This document shows positions 21,847-34,737 of a stretch of DNA of 60,630 nucleotides, one piece after another; position 1 is the stretch's first letter, and each line of letters starts with the position of its first letter. Source of the stretch: Gnetum montanum (taxonomy: Eukaryota > Streptophyta > Gnetopsida > Gnetales > Gnetaceae). The notes under the pieces are model-generated. The model was not told the DNA's origin. It worked only from the letters and a program-made list of their open reading frames with translations, and ran no database searches. A program made the translations under genes and the position numbers. The stretch covers positions 885,324 to 945,953 of the forward strand of contig MNCI01008033.1 of assembly GCA_015680685.1 (NCBI GenBank), given 5' to 3'.

Positions 21847-21862
21847 GGGGGGGGGGGGGGGG
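21847..21862 (-). repeat. Homopolymer 3' tail of the LINE (16 C on element strand)
   Basis: On the plus strand this is 16 G directly beside the target duplication; inside it lies TCGGACCCCG, which makes a short hairpin with the tail. Known plant L1 elements normally end in poly(A). Confidence 0.9.
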
Positions 21863-22176
21863 TCGGACCCCGAAAAGAAGTTTTATTGAAATTAAAGGTG
21901 CATCAATTACAACAACTTGAATAAGTCATAGGGTTAAAGGAAAGGGAAAACTGAGAGCATTGTGAATGACACTCGGTAAACACCTTAGAAATAAACGAGT
22001 ATTAAAGGAGGAAACCCAAGTTGGGGCATGACCAAATGTCTGCACATACTGGCTTGTTACAAAATAGAATGACATAGAATTAGATGAGGCAAAGAGCTCT
22101 CAATTAAGATAGAGAGAGTTCTAATGGTGACTCCACATAATAAAAAGGAAAAGCTTCATTGCAGAGATTACTGATG

Positions 22177-25100
22177 CTAAGTGTAACTGGAACACACAGG
22201 TCTTTCCCATAGCCGCAAGAGATGAACCAATTGATGATTGTCTAGATTGAACTTGGAAGCTTGAGATGTGAGTTGAAAATGGGTGAGGTGAAAGATCTGC
22301 AACTTCTCCAACCTGGTAAGCAAACATTTGTTAGAATACTCTGTCTTTTGAAGTAGAACATTGCATCTTCGCTTCCAAATATAATATAAAATAGTAGGCC
22401 TAATAACTTTCCACAAAAAATTAAGATTAGCAGAAGTAATGTTCAAGAATCTGAAAATGGCATCCTCTTGAGATAGCTTGTATGATGGAAAAGCTTTAGA
22501 AGCCCACTTCCACACATGTTGAGCAAAGGGACATTGCCAAAATACATGGACAAAGTCATCTTGTCCACCACATAGAGGGAAATTGGGATTGGGAATCCCT
22601 AGATATTCTAAACGTTTTCCAATAGGTAGACCATGGTGGAGGAGACACCAAAGGAACTGCTTAATTTTGGGGAGGGTCAGAAGTTTCCAAATAAGTTGGA
22701 AGAGAGGGATCCAAAATGTTTCTGACTCTTGTTTGTGCCAATACTTATTGCAACGTTGAATGACTTCAGATGGGTCATGCATGAGATGAAAGGGGACAGA
22801 TGGCCAGTAGGGCAAGAGTTTAACCCCATTAAGCCATTAAAGGCCATGAAAAAGGCTTTGCACTATAACATCAAGATGCTAGTGACCGTGGAGAAAGGAG
22901 TAAATTTGAACTAGGCAATGGTTCATTGCAGCTGACTCCCCATACAAAGTGTTAAACTCAACCCTTGAAATCCAACGGCTAGCCAGCCTAAAACAATTCA
23001 AGGAAATGACACCCTTTCGATACCACGAGGTAGCCACCTTAGCATTAGTGATAGCAAGGGGAGTGGGCGACAGAGGTAACCACCATGAACACACTTTAGA
23101 GAGGATAGTAGGGTTGATTTTAACGTTAGTCCAATCAGTGTGAGTGCATAGAATTTGCTAGGCCCTCCAAATGCTTTTGAAAACATGAGATCCAGGAAGA
23201 ATGATAGTGAAGGGGGAAAGGATCCAATTGACAAAATGGATTCCTTTCCAGAAGGGCTTATTTTTAGGAAATGCTTGATGAAGCCTTAATTGGAGGAGGG
23301 TCCCTATAATATCTGAGGCATCTAAATGTTGTACCAACCACTTAGCAACCAGGGTAATTCCTTGCTTATAGGAGTTCAAAAGGCCTTAGCCACCCTTATT
23401 CTTGGGGAGAGTAAGAATATTCCAAGCGACACGATGAAAGCCTTTTTGAGAATCCTTGGAGGACGACATAAAGTCACAGAATAACCGTTCTAGCTTCTGG
23501 TAGGTAGCTTAGGAGGGGGCCCAACATGAAGAGTAATACACATGGATGGACGCGCATATGGACTTACATACAAGGTATTTACTTGCAAGTGTGAGGGGTT
23601 TAGTTTTTCATTTGTCAAGTTTCTTTTGAATTCGATAAATAACTTGCTCCCAAAGGATAGATGTTGAACCTCTAAAATGGATAGGGATTCCCAGAATCTT
23701 AATGATGTCTTAATCCTGAAGCTGCTTCCAATTATAGTTGGTCACATGTTTGTAATTTCCCTTAAAGCTATAAACATATGATTTATTCTAATTAATTGTG
23801 GAACCTGAGAGTGTGTAATATTGCTCCACCCTTGATAAGAGGCAGTGCAAATTAGTGACTATGTTTTGAACTAGAAAAAAGGAGTCATCGGCGAAGTGCA
23901 TATTGAGAAGCTGTTGTTGAGAGGAGGAAAGCCAGACCCCAGTGAGAACTTTAGTTTGAATGTCCAGGTTAATTTGATGACAAAGAAAGTCTGATGTGAT
24001 GATAAAGAGATAGGGGGTGAGAGGGCAACCTTGTCGCATAGACCTATGTATTGGAAAGGGAGAGGTAATGCCGAAGGTAGTGTCAATTCTTGTAGTAGCA
24101 TCTGAGAATAAGCATTTCACCATATTCAAGAACTTAGGTCCAAAACCAAGTTTGGTCATAGTCTGCAAGATAAAATCCCACTTAATGTTGTCATAAGCCT
24201 TGGCATAATCAAGTTTCATAAGGAGAATATCTTGTCCATCATCCTCAGCCCACTTGAGACCTTCCCATGCCACGACCACATTGTCTAAAATATATCTACC
24301 AGGAACAAATCCTGTTTGCTGGGGAGATATGATCTGACCAAGAATTTTTTTTAGTCGTAAGGCAAGGCACTTCGCCCAAATTTTATACACTACATTGAGA
24401 AGAGTTATGGGACGCCAATTAGAGATATCGGTTAGATCCCCAGACTTGGTGAGGAGACGAATAACCCCTTGGCTTAGATTGGTTCCAAGGGAAGTAGTTA
24501 AGAGAGCCTCATTAATGACCTGCAAAAGATCCTTTCCCACCAAATCCCAATGATTTTGAAAAAATTCTATGGGAAAACCATCATAACCAGGGGCCTTTCC
24601 TCGACTTAACTTGGAACAGGCCTCCTGTAGCTTCACCAGAGTGATATTAGCATTAAGACTTTGAAGCATAGTGGGATTAATAAGATGAGGATAATCAGGG
24701 GTGGCAGCCTTGAATGAAGAGATGTCCATTGGGATAGCTGCAAAAAGGGTTTCGTAGTGGTTCTTAAGAAAAGAGAGGATACTATTGTGGTCAATAATGG
24801 TGGTACCATCACATGAGAGTTTGTCAATAGCATGTGAAGGGGAAGCAATATTAAGATATTTAAAAAATTCCTTACAGTGTTCATCTTGAATTTTTAACCA
24901 AGTGAGCCAACTTTTAGTTAAGGCACTTTGTGCTCGGTACACATCCCAATGTTGGAAGGCAACGCGTGCTCTAGCTAGCTCCTCGTGAACTAGAGTGTTA
25001 AAGGGATCTTGAGCTAGTTTATTAGTGAGACGTTCAATAATGAGGTGAATTTTGTTGTATTCATGTTTGGCTTGAGCAGCCACCGTCTTACCATACGAAC

Positions 25101-26005
25101 GAGCAAAGTTTTGCACTCGACATGAAGCACAATGCCACCAATTAATCCAACCCACCTGATTTAGGGGCCTAGGTTTGGCATTCCAAAGGTTGGATAGAAG
25201 AAGTTGGGCAGTTGGGAAAGAAAACTAGTTGTTGTGTAGTCTGAAAAGATGGAATTTTTGTTGGTCAGGGCTACCATGAATCTTGATAGATATGGAGATA
25301 GGAAGATGGTCGGATAAGGTGGCATGGTGATGAACCATAGTGGCAGAGAAGGCTTGCCAAAAGGAAAGGGTGGAGAAATAAAACCTATCTAACCTGCTGT
25401 AGATGCGAGCCTGTCCAAGATGGAGATTGCTCCAAGTAAATCTATGGAGGGGAACACACATGGAGTTGTCTACCCCATCTGAGAGGTAAAATCTTTTCTT
25501 AAAGGTAGACCAGGTCTGATACTCGAGATTGGATAGTTGAAGAAATGCCCCTTCGAGCTTATCTTGAGGGAATTCTACCATATTAAATTCTCCTCCGAAT
25601 ATCCAAGGCATTGGGGGAAGAGAAGTTGCAAGTTCTTGCCAAAGGAGAGCCCGTTTTGTGGAGTCATTTGGGGCATATATCAAGAAAATGCCAGAAGGGC
25701 TATGTCGGGATGAGAAGGTGGCCCAGGAAACTCTATGCCTAGAATCAGAACCACTTTGAAGGATTTTAGTTTTCTAGTAGGGTGAGAGGAGAATGGTCGC
25801 GCCTCCTTTCCCATTCGCATGGGACATCACTAGGATTGAGGAGTGAGGAAGAAACCAATGGGCGGAATAGGATAAAAGGTCAGTTGAGATCTTAATTTCT
25901 TAAAGGAGAATGAAATCAAAAATCAAGACTAGATATAAAGTTGCCTGCTCGCTTCCATTGAAGCCTACCAATAAGGCCTCGAACATTTCAAGAAAGAAGA
26001 TTCAT
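22177..26005 (-). pseudogene. LINE ORF2: endonuclease, reverse transcriptase, zf-RVT
   Basis: Starts at ATG 26003-26005 with MNLLS, then a stop where Trp of the WNVRGL endonuclease motif is expected, and one frameshift near 25.91 kb. The endonuclease keeps the E of LQE (Q is now a stop), has GGEFN where GGDFN is usual, and keeps SDH. A stop near 25228 separates it from the 455-codon RT frame (23788-25155), which keeps LDYAKAYD, RQGCPLTPYLF and FADD, so RT catalytic Asp residues are intact. The C-terminal part (22177-22815) is a reverse-transcriptase zinc-binding domain with LPKIKQFLW and CPFAQHVW; its first Cys appears lost (FPLC). Role: target-primed reverse transcription. Confidence 0.92.
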
Positions 26006-26019
26006 GGGGAAACAAGGGG

Positions 26020-27181
26020 TAGTTTGGATGGGAGGTCAACGGAAGGTTCGGAAGTCGAAGTCTCAGTTTCCTTTGTTCCTGACAGGAGGGCAAAGGAGTT
26101 GTTGGTGGGGACAAGGGCCATTGAAGTGTCTAGTGAAGAGGAGTTGGAGGGGGGAGTAGAACTAAAGGAAGCTTTGACTCGTTTCCTTGCACTGGCCACC
26201 ACGAACTCATCCTCCGAGAATGAGTTCTTGACAACGTTTGAAGGGATGACATGGGTGGAGGTGTAAGTACCTGACTGTTGTTTCTATAGCTTGGAGAGGC
26301 TAGACCAAGAGGAGGATTGAGGAGTTGTTGGGAGAGGAGATCCGAATTTAAAGGATACTGAGGGTGGGCCTATTGGTGTGACTGGGGAACGAGTCTTCTA
26401 AGATGCTACAGGTTGTTTCTTCCTAGCTAGGATAGGACGCGCCGAGATATGATGCTCGACCCTGTGGCAATAGTTACACGAGTTTGGAAGGTAAAAATAG
26501 TCCACTTTTTGGGTGAAGAGTTTTCCACCAGTAGCAAGGGTTAATGAGGTCTTCCGAAGGGCTATATCCAGTTCAATACAATAACGACGAATTTGAGTTC
26601 CATTGATCACCATAGAATGATCGAAAATAATAGGGCCCAAGGTGCTCACAGTGTCCCTCTCAACAGATGAAAAAATGAGTGGAAGACTGGGCAGTTCCAT
26701 GTAACAAGGAATTATATTAAAAGCTGGGTAATTCACATTAAAGTCAAAACTCCAGGTGCATGCGATTAGGGTTGTGTTTCTTATTGGAAAAATTTTTTTA
26801 GAGAGAGCCTTTTCAACCTGAGAGGCATCAGATAATTCTACCAAAATGAAATGACGAGCATAGTATCAAGCATGAGAAACCTAAATGCCATGGGGCTGAA
26901 GGAGGCTATGGACTTGAGTGTTTAAACTTGGGGACCTTGGTAAAAATCCCACAATTTGAAAAAAAAAGAAAACGAGATGCGAAGTCTTTAGAAATTGCTT
27001 AAAAAATATCATCCGGTAAAAGAAAATCAATTTGAGGTGAGGTAGATGAACTTCCATGAGAAAAAGCAGAACCTGATGAATCCATCATTGCGACTTGCCC
27101 ACCCCTGGGCCGCACACTTTCCTGCCACCGTACAGTAACCTTGATAGCAAGAAAACCCACACCACCAGTGTGCGTGATCAC
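26020..27181 (-). pseudogene. LINE ORF1: RNA-binding protein with zinc knuckle
   Basis: The frame starts near 27181 or slightly upstream, is interrupted, and reopens at 26398-26844. That part contains a DUF4283-like stretch (WSFDFNVNYPAFNIIPCYMELPSLPL is split by structure but reads continuously) and the knuckle CNYCHRVEHHISAR. The fourth ligand of the CCHC knuckle, expected at the last position, is Arg instead of Cys. A Ser/Thr-rich tail (26002-26202) leads directly to the ORF2 start. At least one frameshift and several stops are present. Expected role: coating LINE RNA. Confidence 0.75.
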
Positions 27182-27199
27182 CCACCACGAGCAAGGTCT

Positions 27200-27691
27200 T
27201 GGACAGCGTGGCAGAAAGAAAAAAACGGCCAGGAAAACCAGAGATCAGGACTAGGGTTAGCAGGTAAAGTCAAAGTTTCCCTGCTCCCCACCAAACACTG
27301 GGCAAGCGATGAGCAACCACGGGAGGTAGAGCACATGAGGGCTCAGTCGCGCAGCAGCGCCCAACAGAAGTAAAGAGCGCCAACGGTTATGAAAGCGCCA
27401 ACAGTTCGCTACGCTGCGTGTTCATTTTTTGCCCGTCAGCCCTCAGCCATTCTTCATCAACAAAGAATACTGGTTTCACATTGAAAACGATATCATCAAC
27501 GATTCTTCCTGACCAACGGCAGCACTAATGCACGCCACGGAGCATGAGAGCACCACCAACGCGACGCTGCAGCCAGAAAAGGGATCCGTAGCAGCACCAA
27601 CAAGTTAGCCATTACGGAAAACTACCAAATGTTACTGCGAAAGTATGTGTGGACGTTTGGTTCACCTATGCATCCATCTTGTCTAACTCCC
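27200..27691 (-). promoter_or_regulatory. LINE 5' UTR, GC-rich internal promoter region
   Basis: This stretch is clearly richer in G, C and CpG than its surroundings and ends exactly at the target duplication, so the copy appears full length at the 5' end. Promoter activity is inferred from position only. Confidence 0.6.
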
Positions 27692-27707
27692 TCCAAGGTT
27701 GATTATC
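27692..27707. repeat. LINE target-site duplication, right
   Basis: TCCAAGGTTGATTATC, identical to 21831-21846. Confidence 0.95.
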
Positions 27708-28806
27708 ATTACATTCCTATTGTTATTTCTCTTTTTTCTTAACATTTTCTTGTAAAACCCTTTTATTTTTACTAGAAACAATGTATCGAACAAGGTTCTA
27801 GTAGACATGGTACAGGTGACAAACAAAAAGAAAAAGGAAAAGAACCAGAGGTAATAAACTACTAACCATTATCAAGTTTGATTGCTTCCCTTTTTTTGAT
27901 GTTGCTTCTAGTTTTTTTGTTGCAAATGCCCTTGGGTTGTGGGTACTTTATCCAAGAATTGGAGAGGGATTCCCCACATAAGTTTGGTTCTAAGTGGACT
28001 ACCATCCCACCACCAAAATCTCCATGGGCATAGTCTCCATGGGTGACTTTGGTGAAGGGTCCCACTATATTTGATGGCCCACAATTGCATATGCATTCTC
28101 TGTTTCTCGATCCCATACTATCAATGTGATTCCCTTTGTTACCATCAAGAGTTCATCTTATTCCTTAGGACAGATGGTGGCTACTACAGAGGAGTAACTT
28201 ATTCTTCTACGTAGTCTTAGTAATCAAATTTCTAAGAACACTCCACAGTTTATTTGTGAGGAGTTATATCACTTAAGTGAATCTTAATTTTGTGACTTCA
28301 AAAGTCACTGTGAGTTAGTGCAATCTGGTGATTCTTTGGCATTTCACACCACCCCTGATAATGCTCTAGAGGTTATAAAAATTTGGAATAGATCTTAGGG
28401 GAATTAGAGAGTGCTACTTATTTGGCCTAACACTTGTTGAACTGTGAGTGAATCCTTCAATTTGAAAATGATCAACTTCACGTAAGTTTGTGAATCCTTC
28501 TTATTTTTCCTCATTCTTTTCATTAGTTTATTATTATTTTTCACTTACAATCCTTACCTTATGTTTTCAAAGGAAAGAAAAAGTATGGAGGAAGATATGC
28601 CACAATGAATACTCCAGGTTAACTTGTTAGAGTCGAAACCTGCAAAGGTTGCTGCTCAAAGTGCCATAAAATACATTCAACAACTCTACAATGGTTTAGT
28701 TGGATGTTGGGATGTACTTGAGAAAGATGATGTTAGCAAGGAAGAATGAGTGGCTCAAGCAAAGGTTGTCAAGGATCTCCTTCAACTTTTCCAATTGGAT
28801 GTCTAA
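27708..28806 (+). pseudogene. Exon-like fragments of an unidentified decayed gene, 3' part
   Basis: Several blocks read well between splice-like signals. After TTTTACTAG (27775) comes a Lys/Glu/Gly-rich block ending CCAGAG followed by GTAATA. Near 28180-28390 a frame contains LLRSLSNQISKNTPQFI and CDFKSHCELVQSGDSLAF. At 28571-28806 a frame ends in VVKDLLQLFQLDV and a stop. Single premature stops (TAA for CAA, TGA for TGG) interrupt them. I do not recognise the family; it could be a dead host gene split by the LINE or part of an unknown element. Confidence 0.3.
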
Positions 28807-30149
28807 TTTCCTCTATGTGTCATCCATATTCACACTTTTCCCATATTCCCTCTTCTAAATGTATTCCTTCCTTATATTAATAATAAGACTTTGATGTTGT
28901 TTTTCCCTTTTTATCCACTTCAACAATGAGACTGTTGTGTGCTTTGATAGGAAATGTGACATCCCATTATCAGATATCAATAAAGTACTATTGTTCTTCA
29001 TATAAATTCATCAAGTTACTCAGGAATAATTCGAATTGCTCGTTGAACTTGCAAATAATGGTAGAAAAAGGGAATTTAAAAGGAAAAATACAAACAACAT
29101 AGCTTTGTTAATAAATTGTTGAGCACACTATTAATAGCCTTGGGTTATCTTCTTGCGACACTTAGGACCTTAGAGGCAATTTAGTACTATCACCATGGTT
29201 AGGCCATCAAATCGAAAGGGTGATCAATCCCTTCTTGTCCTGCTTCACTTGGCTCTTGTCACTCACCAATTTGGCTCTACAACTCTATGGTGATTAGACC
29301 TCTAATCCCAATCTTAAATGTCACAGATCAAACCCATCCTCAAGGGGTACCATGAATAATTACAACTATTCATAATGAGGTGCCTCTTCTTTCAAAGGTT
29401 AATTACATAATTAATGATACAATTCTACCCTTAACAAGGGACAAGATGTGTGCAATAATTTTAGAAAACTGGAAGGATGCTTCTAAACAAGGGCAAGGTC
29501 TAATACTTTTCCTACCCCAAAGAGGATATTTTTTAAGATTGGATGAAAACTTGAAAACGCATCCCAAAACTGTTAACTTTTTCTTTAGACTCTTTTTAAA
29601 GAATATTATTATTATTTATTTTTTCAGATTCAATACCACCTAGAATTCCTTTTACCAAATTTTTTTAACACACTACGGCCCAATAAAATTGACCATGTAA
29701 CTTGGTTTACCAAGCCAAAACATACCATTAAGCTAACCATTAATGCTTGTGTACCGTAAAAGTTAGTTATATATATATATATATATAATACGTACCTACG
29801 TCTGGTCAATATTTTTATCTTATAAAGTGAAAAATCACCAGATAAGTTTCTTGGCAAAGTCCATTCTTAATTGAATTGTTCATTGGTAAAAGATTGCCAC
29901 GTACAAAAAATCCGTGCATATGTGTCAAATTTTATGCCTGCAAGAGATGATTCCCCTTCCTTGAAGATGGAATTCAAATCGCTTCTCGCTTGCACGACTG
30001 ACAACAACTGTGCGATGGTTCCCTGACTTGCATTTACTATACAATTTTCAATCTTATTAACGTTGGCACATAAAACCACAAACTCCCGCACAGAACAGAA
30101 CATGAGCGCGGAACACGTCAACATTTTATTTAATATGTGCTTCCTCCAT
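28807..30149. other. Intergenic, no recognisable gene
   Basis: An 87-codon frame (29380-29643) has no recognisable domain. The region becomes slightly richer in GC toward 30.1 kb, upstream of the possible first exon of the PHD gene. Confidence 0.4.
29768..29787. repeat. (TA)10 microsatellite
   Basis: An uninterrupted TA run. Confidence 0.95.
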
Positions 30150-30280
30150 TCAAATTCTATCTGATATGGCCGCTGTTTAAATTTCTAGACGGTCACGCAT
30201 TTCTTCCATGTCTGCTGAATATCTTTTGTTTTGCTGGCAAGTTTGCTGTATTCGTGTATTCATGCCGAAACTAAAACAAG
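30150..30280 (+). promoter_or_regulatory. Possible 5' non-coding exon and promoter of the PHD gene
   Basis: The segment ends ATGCCGAAACTAAAACAAG followed by GTATCT, a good donor at 30281. If joined to the acceptor at 34737 the ATG at 30262 would start a 17-codon frame that overlaps the main start out of frame, that is, a possible upstream ORF. No transcript evidence is available; the exon could also be unrelated. Confidence 0.25.
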
Positions 30281-33200
30281 GTATCTTTGCGTTTCGTTCC
30301 CTTTTTTTTATTTCTTCCCCGTTTTTTTTGTTGCTGTGAAAATTGTAGGATTTCTAAGATACCTGTGATTTTCCCCTCAAAAAGTTATTTTGGTAGTTTT
30401 TGTAGTATCATAACTTCATTTACTACGTTTAAACTTATCTTGTCTGAGATATGTATTTTCGTATTTTCTCTTTCAGATACGGGGCTTAGGGTTTTATGGT
30501 ATTCATAAATTGGGGATAAGAAGGAAACATGGAAACGTAGTATCTAAGTTACTTTTAGGTATTAAAATCGAAACAGCAGCGATGCTGTAAAATCCATGGA
30601 ATAAGGTGTACTCTTCTTAAATGGCAACCGAGACTTGCCCCCTTTTCAATGACAAAATTATACACTGACGTGTTTTAGGATTCATTATTTTTATGATGCA
30701 GTCATGTTTGACCGGCTCAGGAATGATTTTTTAAATTTATGACACCTACAAAAATTCCAAGCTATCAGCATTTGTAATAAATTTTTTGAACTCTGGAATT
30801 GCCTAAAGCGTATGGACTCCCCAAAACCTTTTATTTAACCTAGAAAGCTGAAAAACATTTTTGAATAAAAATTATTCAAGACACTAAAGTGTTGTAGGAT
30901 TCATTATTTTTGAGGTGCATTTATTTTTGGCCGGTATGTGAATGAGTTTTTAAGTTTATGGCATCTACAAAAATTTCCAAGCTATCAGTAATTTTTAAAT
31001 TTTTTTTTGAACTTTGGAATTGCCAAAAGTTTATGGACTCCCCCAAACCTCTATTATAACCTAAAAAGCTGAAAAATATTTTTGAATAAAAATTTGCCAA
31101 GGCTGGTCTTAGTTTGCGAACCGTTTTGTCAGCCTGTCCAAACTTGCAATTAAATATGTGTTCAAGTTCAAATGTATTTGTGAATTTATTTTGAGTTCAG
31201 CCTAGTAGTTTCTTTTTAAGTATTTTTGAGTAACCCGCTTGGCATAATCATTTATTCACTTTTAAAATTCCATAGACTTTTAGCCTAATTTGATTAGTTA
31301 ATGGAAAAGCTTGCATTTGTAAGATGTTTTTAAAATTTGTCTTTCTATTCAGAATTACATTACATTCCGTGCTAGATGGAAGCCAAAAAAGTCAATGCAA
31401 CCCTTGCCATTCCTTTTTCAAACTTGCAAGAGGTCACATACTGCCAAGCGTTGGTGTGGATGCTTCCATCTATAGCAAGCTAGTGAGCACTGCCCCAAAT
31501 GTATTTATTCCACTTAGCATGCTTCCATCAAAATTTAATTTTATCTACCAGCTGGAACAGTCTTGACCTCTAACTGTTCAACAGAAACCGCTACCAGTAC
31601 AACATCATTGATTTTTACTCTCACACAGCTTAATTTAGGGGAAATGCTTCCCATTATTTCAGGCATAACTAGTTATGTCCAAACAATTTTATATGTGCCT
31701 ATCTTGTGCTAGCATAGAATGACTTGTTTTCCTCAATTTCTAATTTTCATCCCAAAAGGTCGTTACAAGTGTTCTTTTCTGTATCTACCACACAGTCCAT
31801 GGTTTGGGGTTATAGATGTTTTTGCATGCAGTATGAAGTATGAACATAACTAGCCTGATAAAATCATTATTAATACTACATGTTATAAAGCACTTTTCCG
31901 CTCACTTAATGTTTGAGGATGCTAGCTTGGTATACGTGGATCAACTACAGTGATAAGGGGTAGTGTCAGTTAGTGGAAGTTTTGTCAAATAGTATGTGAA
32001 TGACATCACACATGTTGATTGCCGTGTAGTCTTGTGGTGGCAGAATACCTTTTGCTTAGGGATAAATGACACTGTTTCACTTTTGACAAAATGAACATGC
32101 TTCCAAAACTTTTATTGAAAATCCTATTATTATTTGCGATCAAATCCCAGCAGCTCCTAGAGAAACCCTATGATCAGTCGTCAGTGCTAGAAGTTGTTCC
32201 ATACCCTTTGTAAATGTTAGAGCTTGCCAATTTCCTTCATCTTCCCTAGTTTGATAAAACCATATTCTCTTTGTTTAATTGCAATTTCTAGGTGTAAAGG
32301 GCCATTTTTGATCGGTTATCCATCTGCTGTTCTTGGAAAAGTTGTATGAGTAACTGTCCTAGTTATCATTGCTCTCAGTTACCGCAGTCTCTATCCGTGT
32401 CCTCTCTGTTTTGTTCTTGACCTTATGTGCCTGGGGTATACATCAGAAGAACTTTAGTATGCTTCTCCCTGAACTGCAGCCACCTAACTCTTGATGAGTA
32501 GGCCCAATACATCTACACCTCTAAAAGCTGCCAAGAATCTCAGAGCAGGGGCATGCTTTCTGTTTCTTTAACCATCAACCTTAGCCTGTACTTGTTGTTC
32601 TTATAACTTGCTTATCTAATTTTTAAGCATATGCTTTCTCTGCTGTACTCATAATCTGGTAATGCATCTGCATTGTATATTGTTTGAACTTTAATTTCTC
32701 AGTTTGACTGCCAAAATTTTGTCCTGTGATGCAGTTTCAAAGGGTCCTGCATTATATGACATTATGACTACATAATCTCACAAACTCCTTTGTTAATAGA
32801 CAAGCATCCCCAAACATTATTGATATCTTTCCTCTTCTCATTATCGTTCTTCATTGCACATCAAATTGGGACGACTCGGTGATGGTTTTTATTGCCAACT
32901 ATCCAGGCCTACCCATCATAATACTAACCGTGTCCCAACAATATGCAGTTGGCTCACCTAATTCCTACCTGATTTTATCTTATATTTTTTTAACATGCTG
33001 CCATGTGGCATATATGTTACTATACTCTAATGGGATTGAATCTAAGGCATGTAGGACGTAAGTCACAAGCTGTACCCATTAAGATACACCTTGACTTTCC
33101 CTTTTTTCATTTCTAGGAAATATGATTCTTATGGCTTTTACAAACAATGCCTACTGCCAAAGATTTTGACATAGATGTGTCTTGTGATTTGGTTTACAGA

Positions 33201-34737
33201 TTGTTCAAGCTTTTGAGCACAATGCATTGTGAAATCTAACCAGCCCTATCCATTTAGTGTTTCAGCTTTTCACAATTTTGGTTTCCTGTAATCAATGAGT
33301 AACTGTTTGAATATGCAAAGATCTTCTCGTAGATGGTTTTTACAGTGGGGTTTCCAAACCCTTACAACTACATGATAGCATTTTCATTTGAACTTCCATC
33401 AAAATGTCAGCTTCTTGACTCTTGTTTTGCTATCCTTAGTGAACCTTATTAAATAAAAACTTGATTACTTAGCTTATCCTTGCCGTTGCACTGCATCGAT
33501 CACCTGGAGTGTTGTCTGATGTCTCTGTCCTCTTGTAGTAGTTGTTTCTCACCCTTTTTTCTGATGCACACTAACTTAACTTAGTGAAGGATTTTCCATC
33601 CAGACCAATTGTGTGTTTTCCCTATGCTTCAACAAGTGGTTTCCCCAGGCTTATGCATTAACGTTTCTTGACATTACCCTAAGAATTCCATGGAACACAA
33701 GAAGTGCATTGTCTATCGTCTGGGAGGTGACCCTCTTTTGTGTAGATTGCTTTTGTTGTTCCTGTTGTGGGGATATAGTCTCCTGTATTTGCATTTCATC
33801 TATATCTTGACAGGATTTTTGTTTCCATCTGGCTAAACATAGGTGCTTGCAACACTCTGCATGTCTTTTATGGAATAAGAAACAAAAATGTTCACTAGTT
33901 CCACCATTGCTGGAATCCTAATTGACAATATTCTGGTCCAGTTTGGAACGACCCATGCCTGGATTAGACCGATGAGTATGTTGGAATGAATGACGCTAAT
34001 TTCCCAATCAAATGAAATCTATTCTTCATAATCAGACTCCATCACCCACTATTCCCCTGGTTAAAGATACCTCCATTGCCTCATTGCCAACTGCTGGCAT
34101 GCCCATGTGCCTGTGTGCCTGTTGACCATGACTAGATCACTTCCATGCCACTGCTGCAACTATCAATTACTCTGTTTAGAGTTTCTTAAGCTTTGAAAAT
34201 GTGGTAGCAATTTACTGATGATTTGAGTCTGTGCTGCTATTTCCATACCAGCAGAGGCATGCTAACATTCTCATATTTAAGTTTCTAGATGAATCTGCAT
34301 AGTTAAAATTGAGTCTAAGAAATTTTTTATACTCTTTCTAGTCATGAGGCTTTCCAAATTCAAGCTTAAAAGTTGCCAGTATTTTTATATTGAAAATGAT
34401 TTTAAATCTGTGCTTGATTTTAAACTACTTTCTAATGAATCTTTGTAGTATATTAGTCCTCTATTTCAAGGTGGAGCAAAAAATTGAGTGGCATTCATAA
34501 CTGGACTTGATTCAGGATACAAAGTTGATGCAGTTTCATTCAACCAATCAGATACGTTTTTGTGGAGGGTGAATATGTAACAGAGGAAAGGTGTTTTAAA
34601 TTTTGTTTTAGTTTTGACAATACCGTGCTCTGATTCCAAGTAATGTTACAGTACTTTGATTTGCATTGATGAAGAATCATGTGTAACATGTAACAGCGAA
34701 GGTTGGTGGAATTGTTCTTGGTTATTGAAAGTTGCAG
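30281..34737 (+). other. Putative first intron or upstream region of the PHD gene
   Basis: No coding segment was recognised in 4.4 kb. It contains a 210-bp tandem duplication (30671-31101) and T-rich, intron-like sequence. The end, TTGCAG before 34738, is a good acceptor. Confidence 0.4.
30671..31101. repeat. Tandem duplication, two units of about 210 bp
   Basis: 30671-30880 and 30890-31101 align throughout, sharing TAGGATTCATTATTTT, CCAAGCTATCAG, TATGGACTCCCC and TTTTTGAATAAAAATT. Divergence is moderate, so the duplication is not recent. Confidence 0.85.

Larger units (their letters stand above)
21847..27691 (-). mobile_element. Nearly full-length L1-type LINE with poly(C) 3' tail
   Basis: 5845 bp between identical 16-bp target duplications. 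On the minus strand the order is a GC-rich 5' UTR (about 27200-27691), ORF1 with a DUF4283-like and zinc-knuckle region, ORF2 with endonuclease, RT and zinc-binding domains, a 3' UTR with an AATAAA near 21886, a GGGGTCCGACCCC hairpin and then 16 C. The tail is C, not A. ORF2 stays in a single frame for about 3.7 kb with only point-mutation stops, so decay is by substitution more than by indel. Confidence 0.93.

Noticed and set aside
22729-23143. Plus-strand frames within the LINE
   Set aside because: They are opposite the ORF2 C-terminal region and have no family resemblance.
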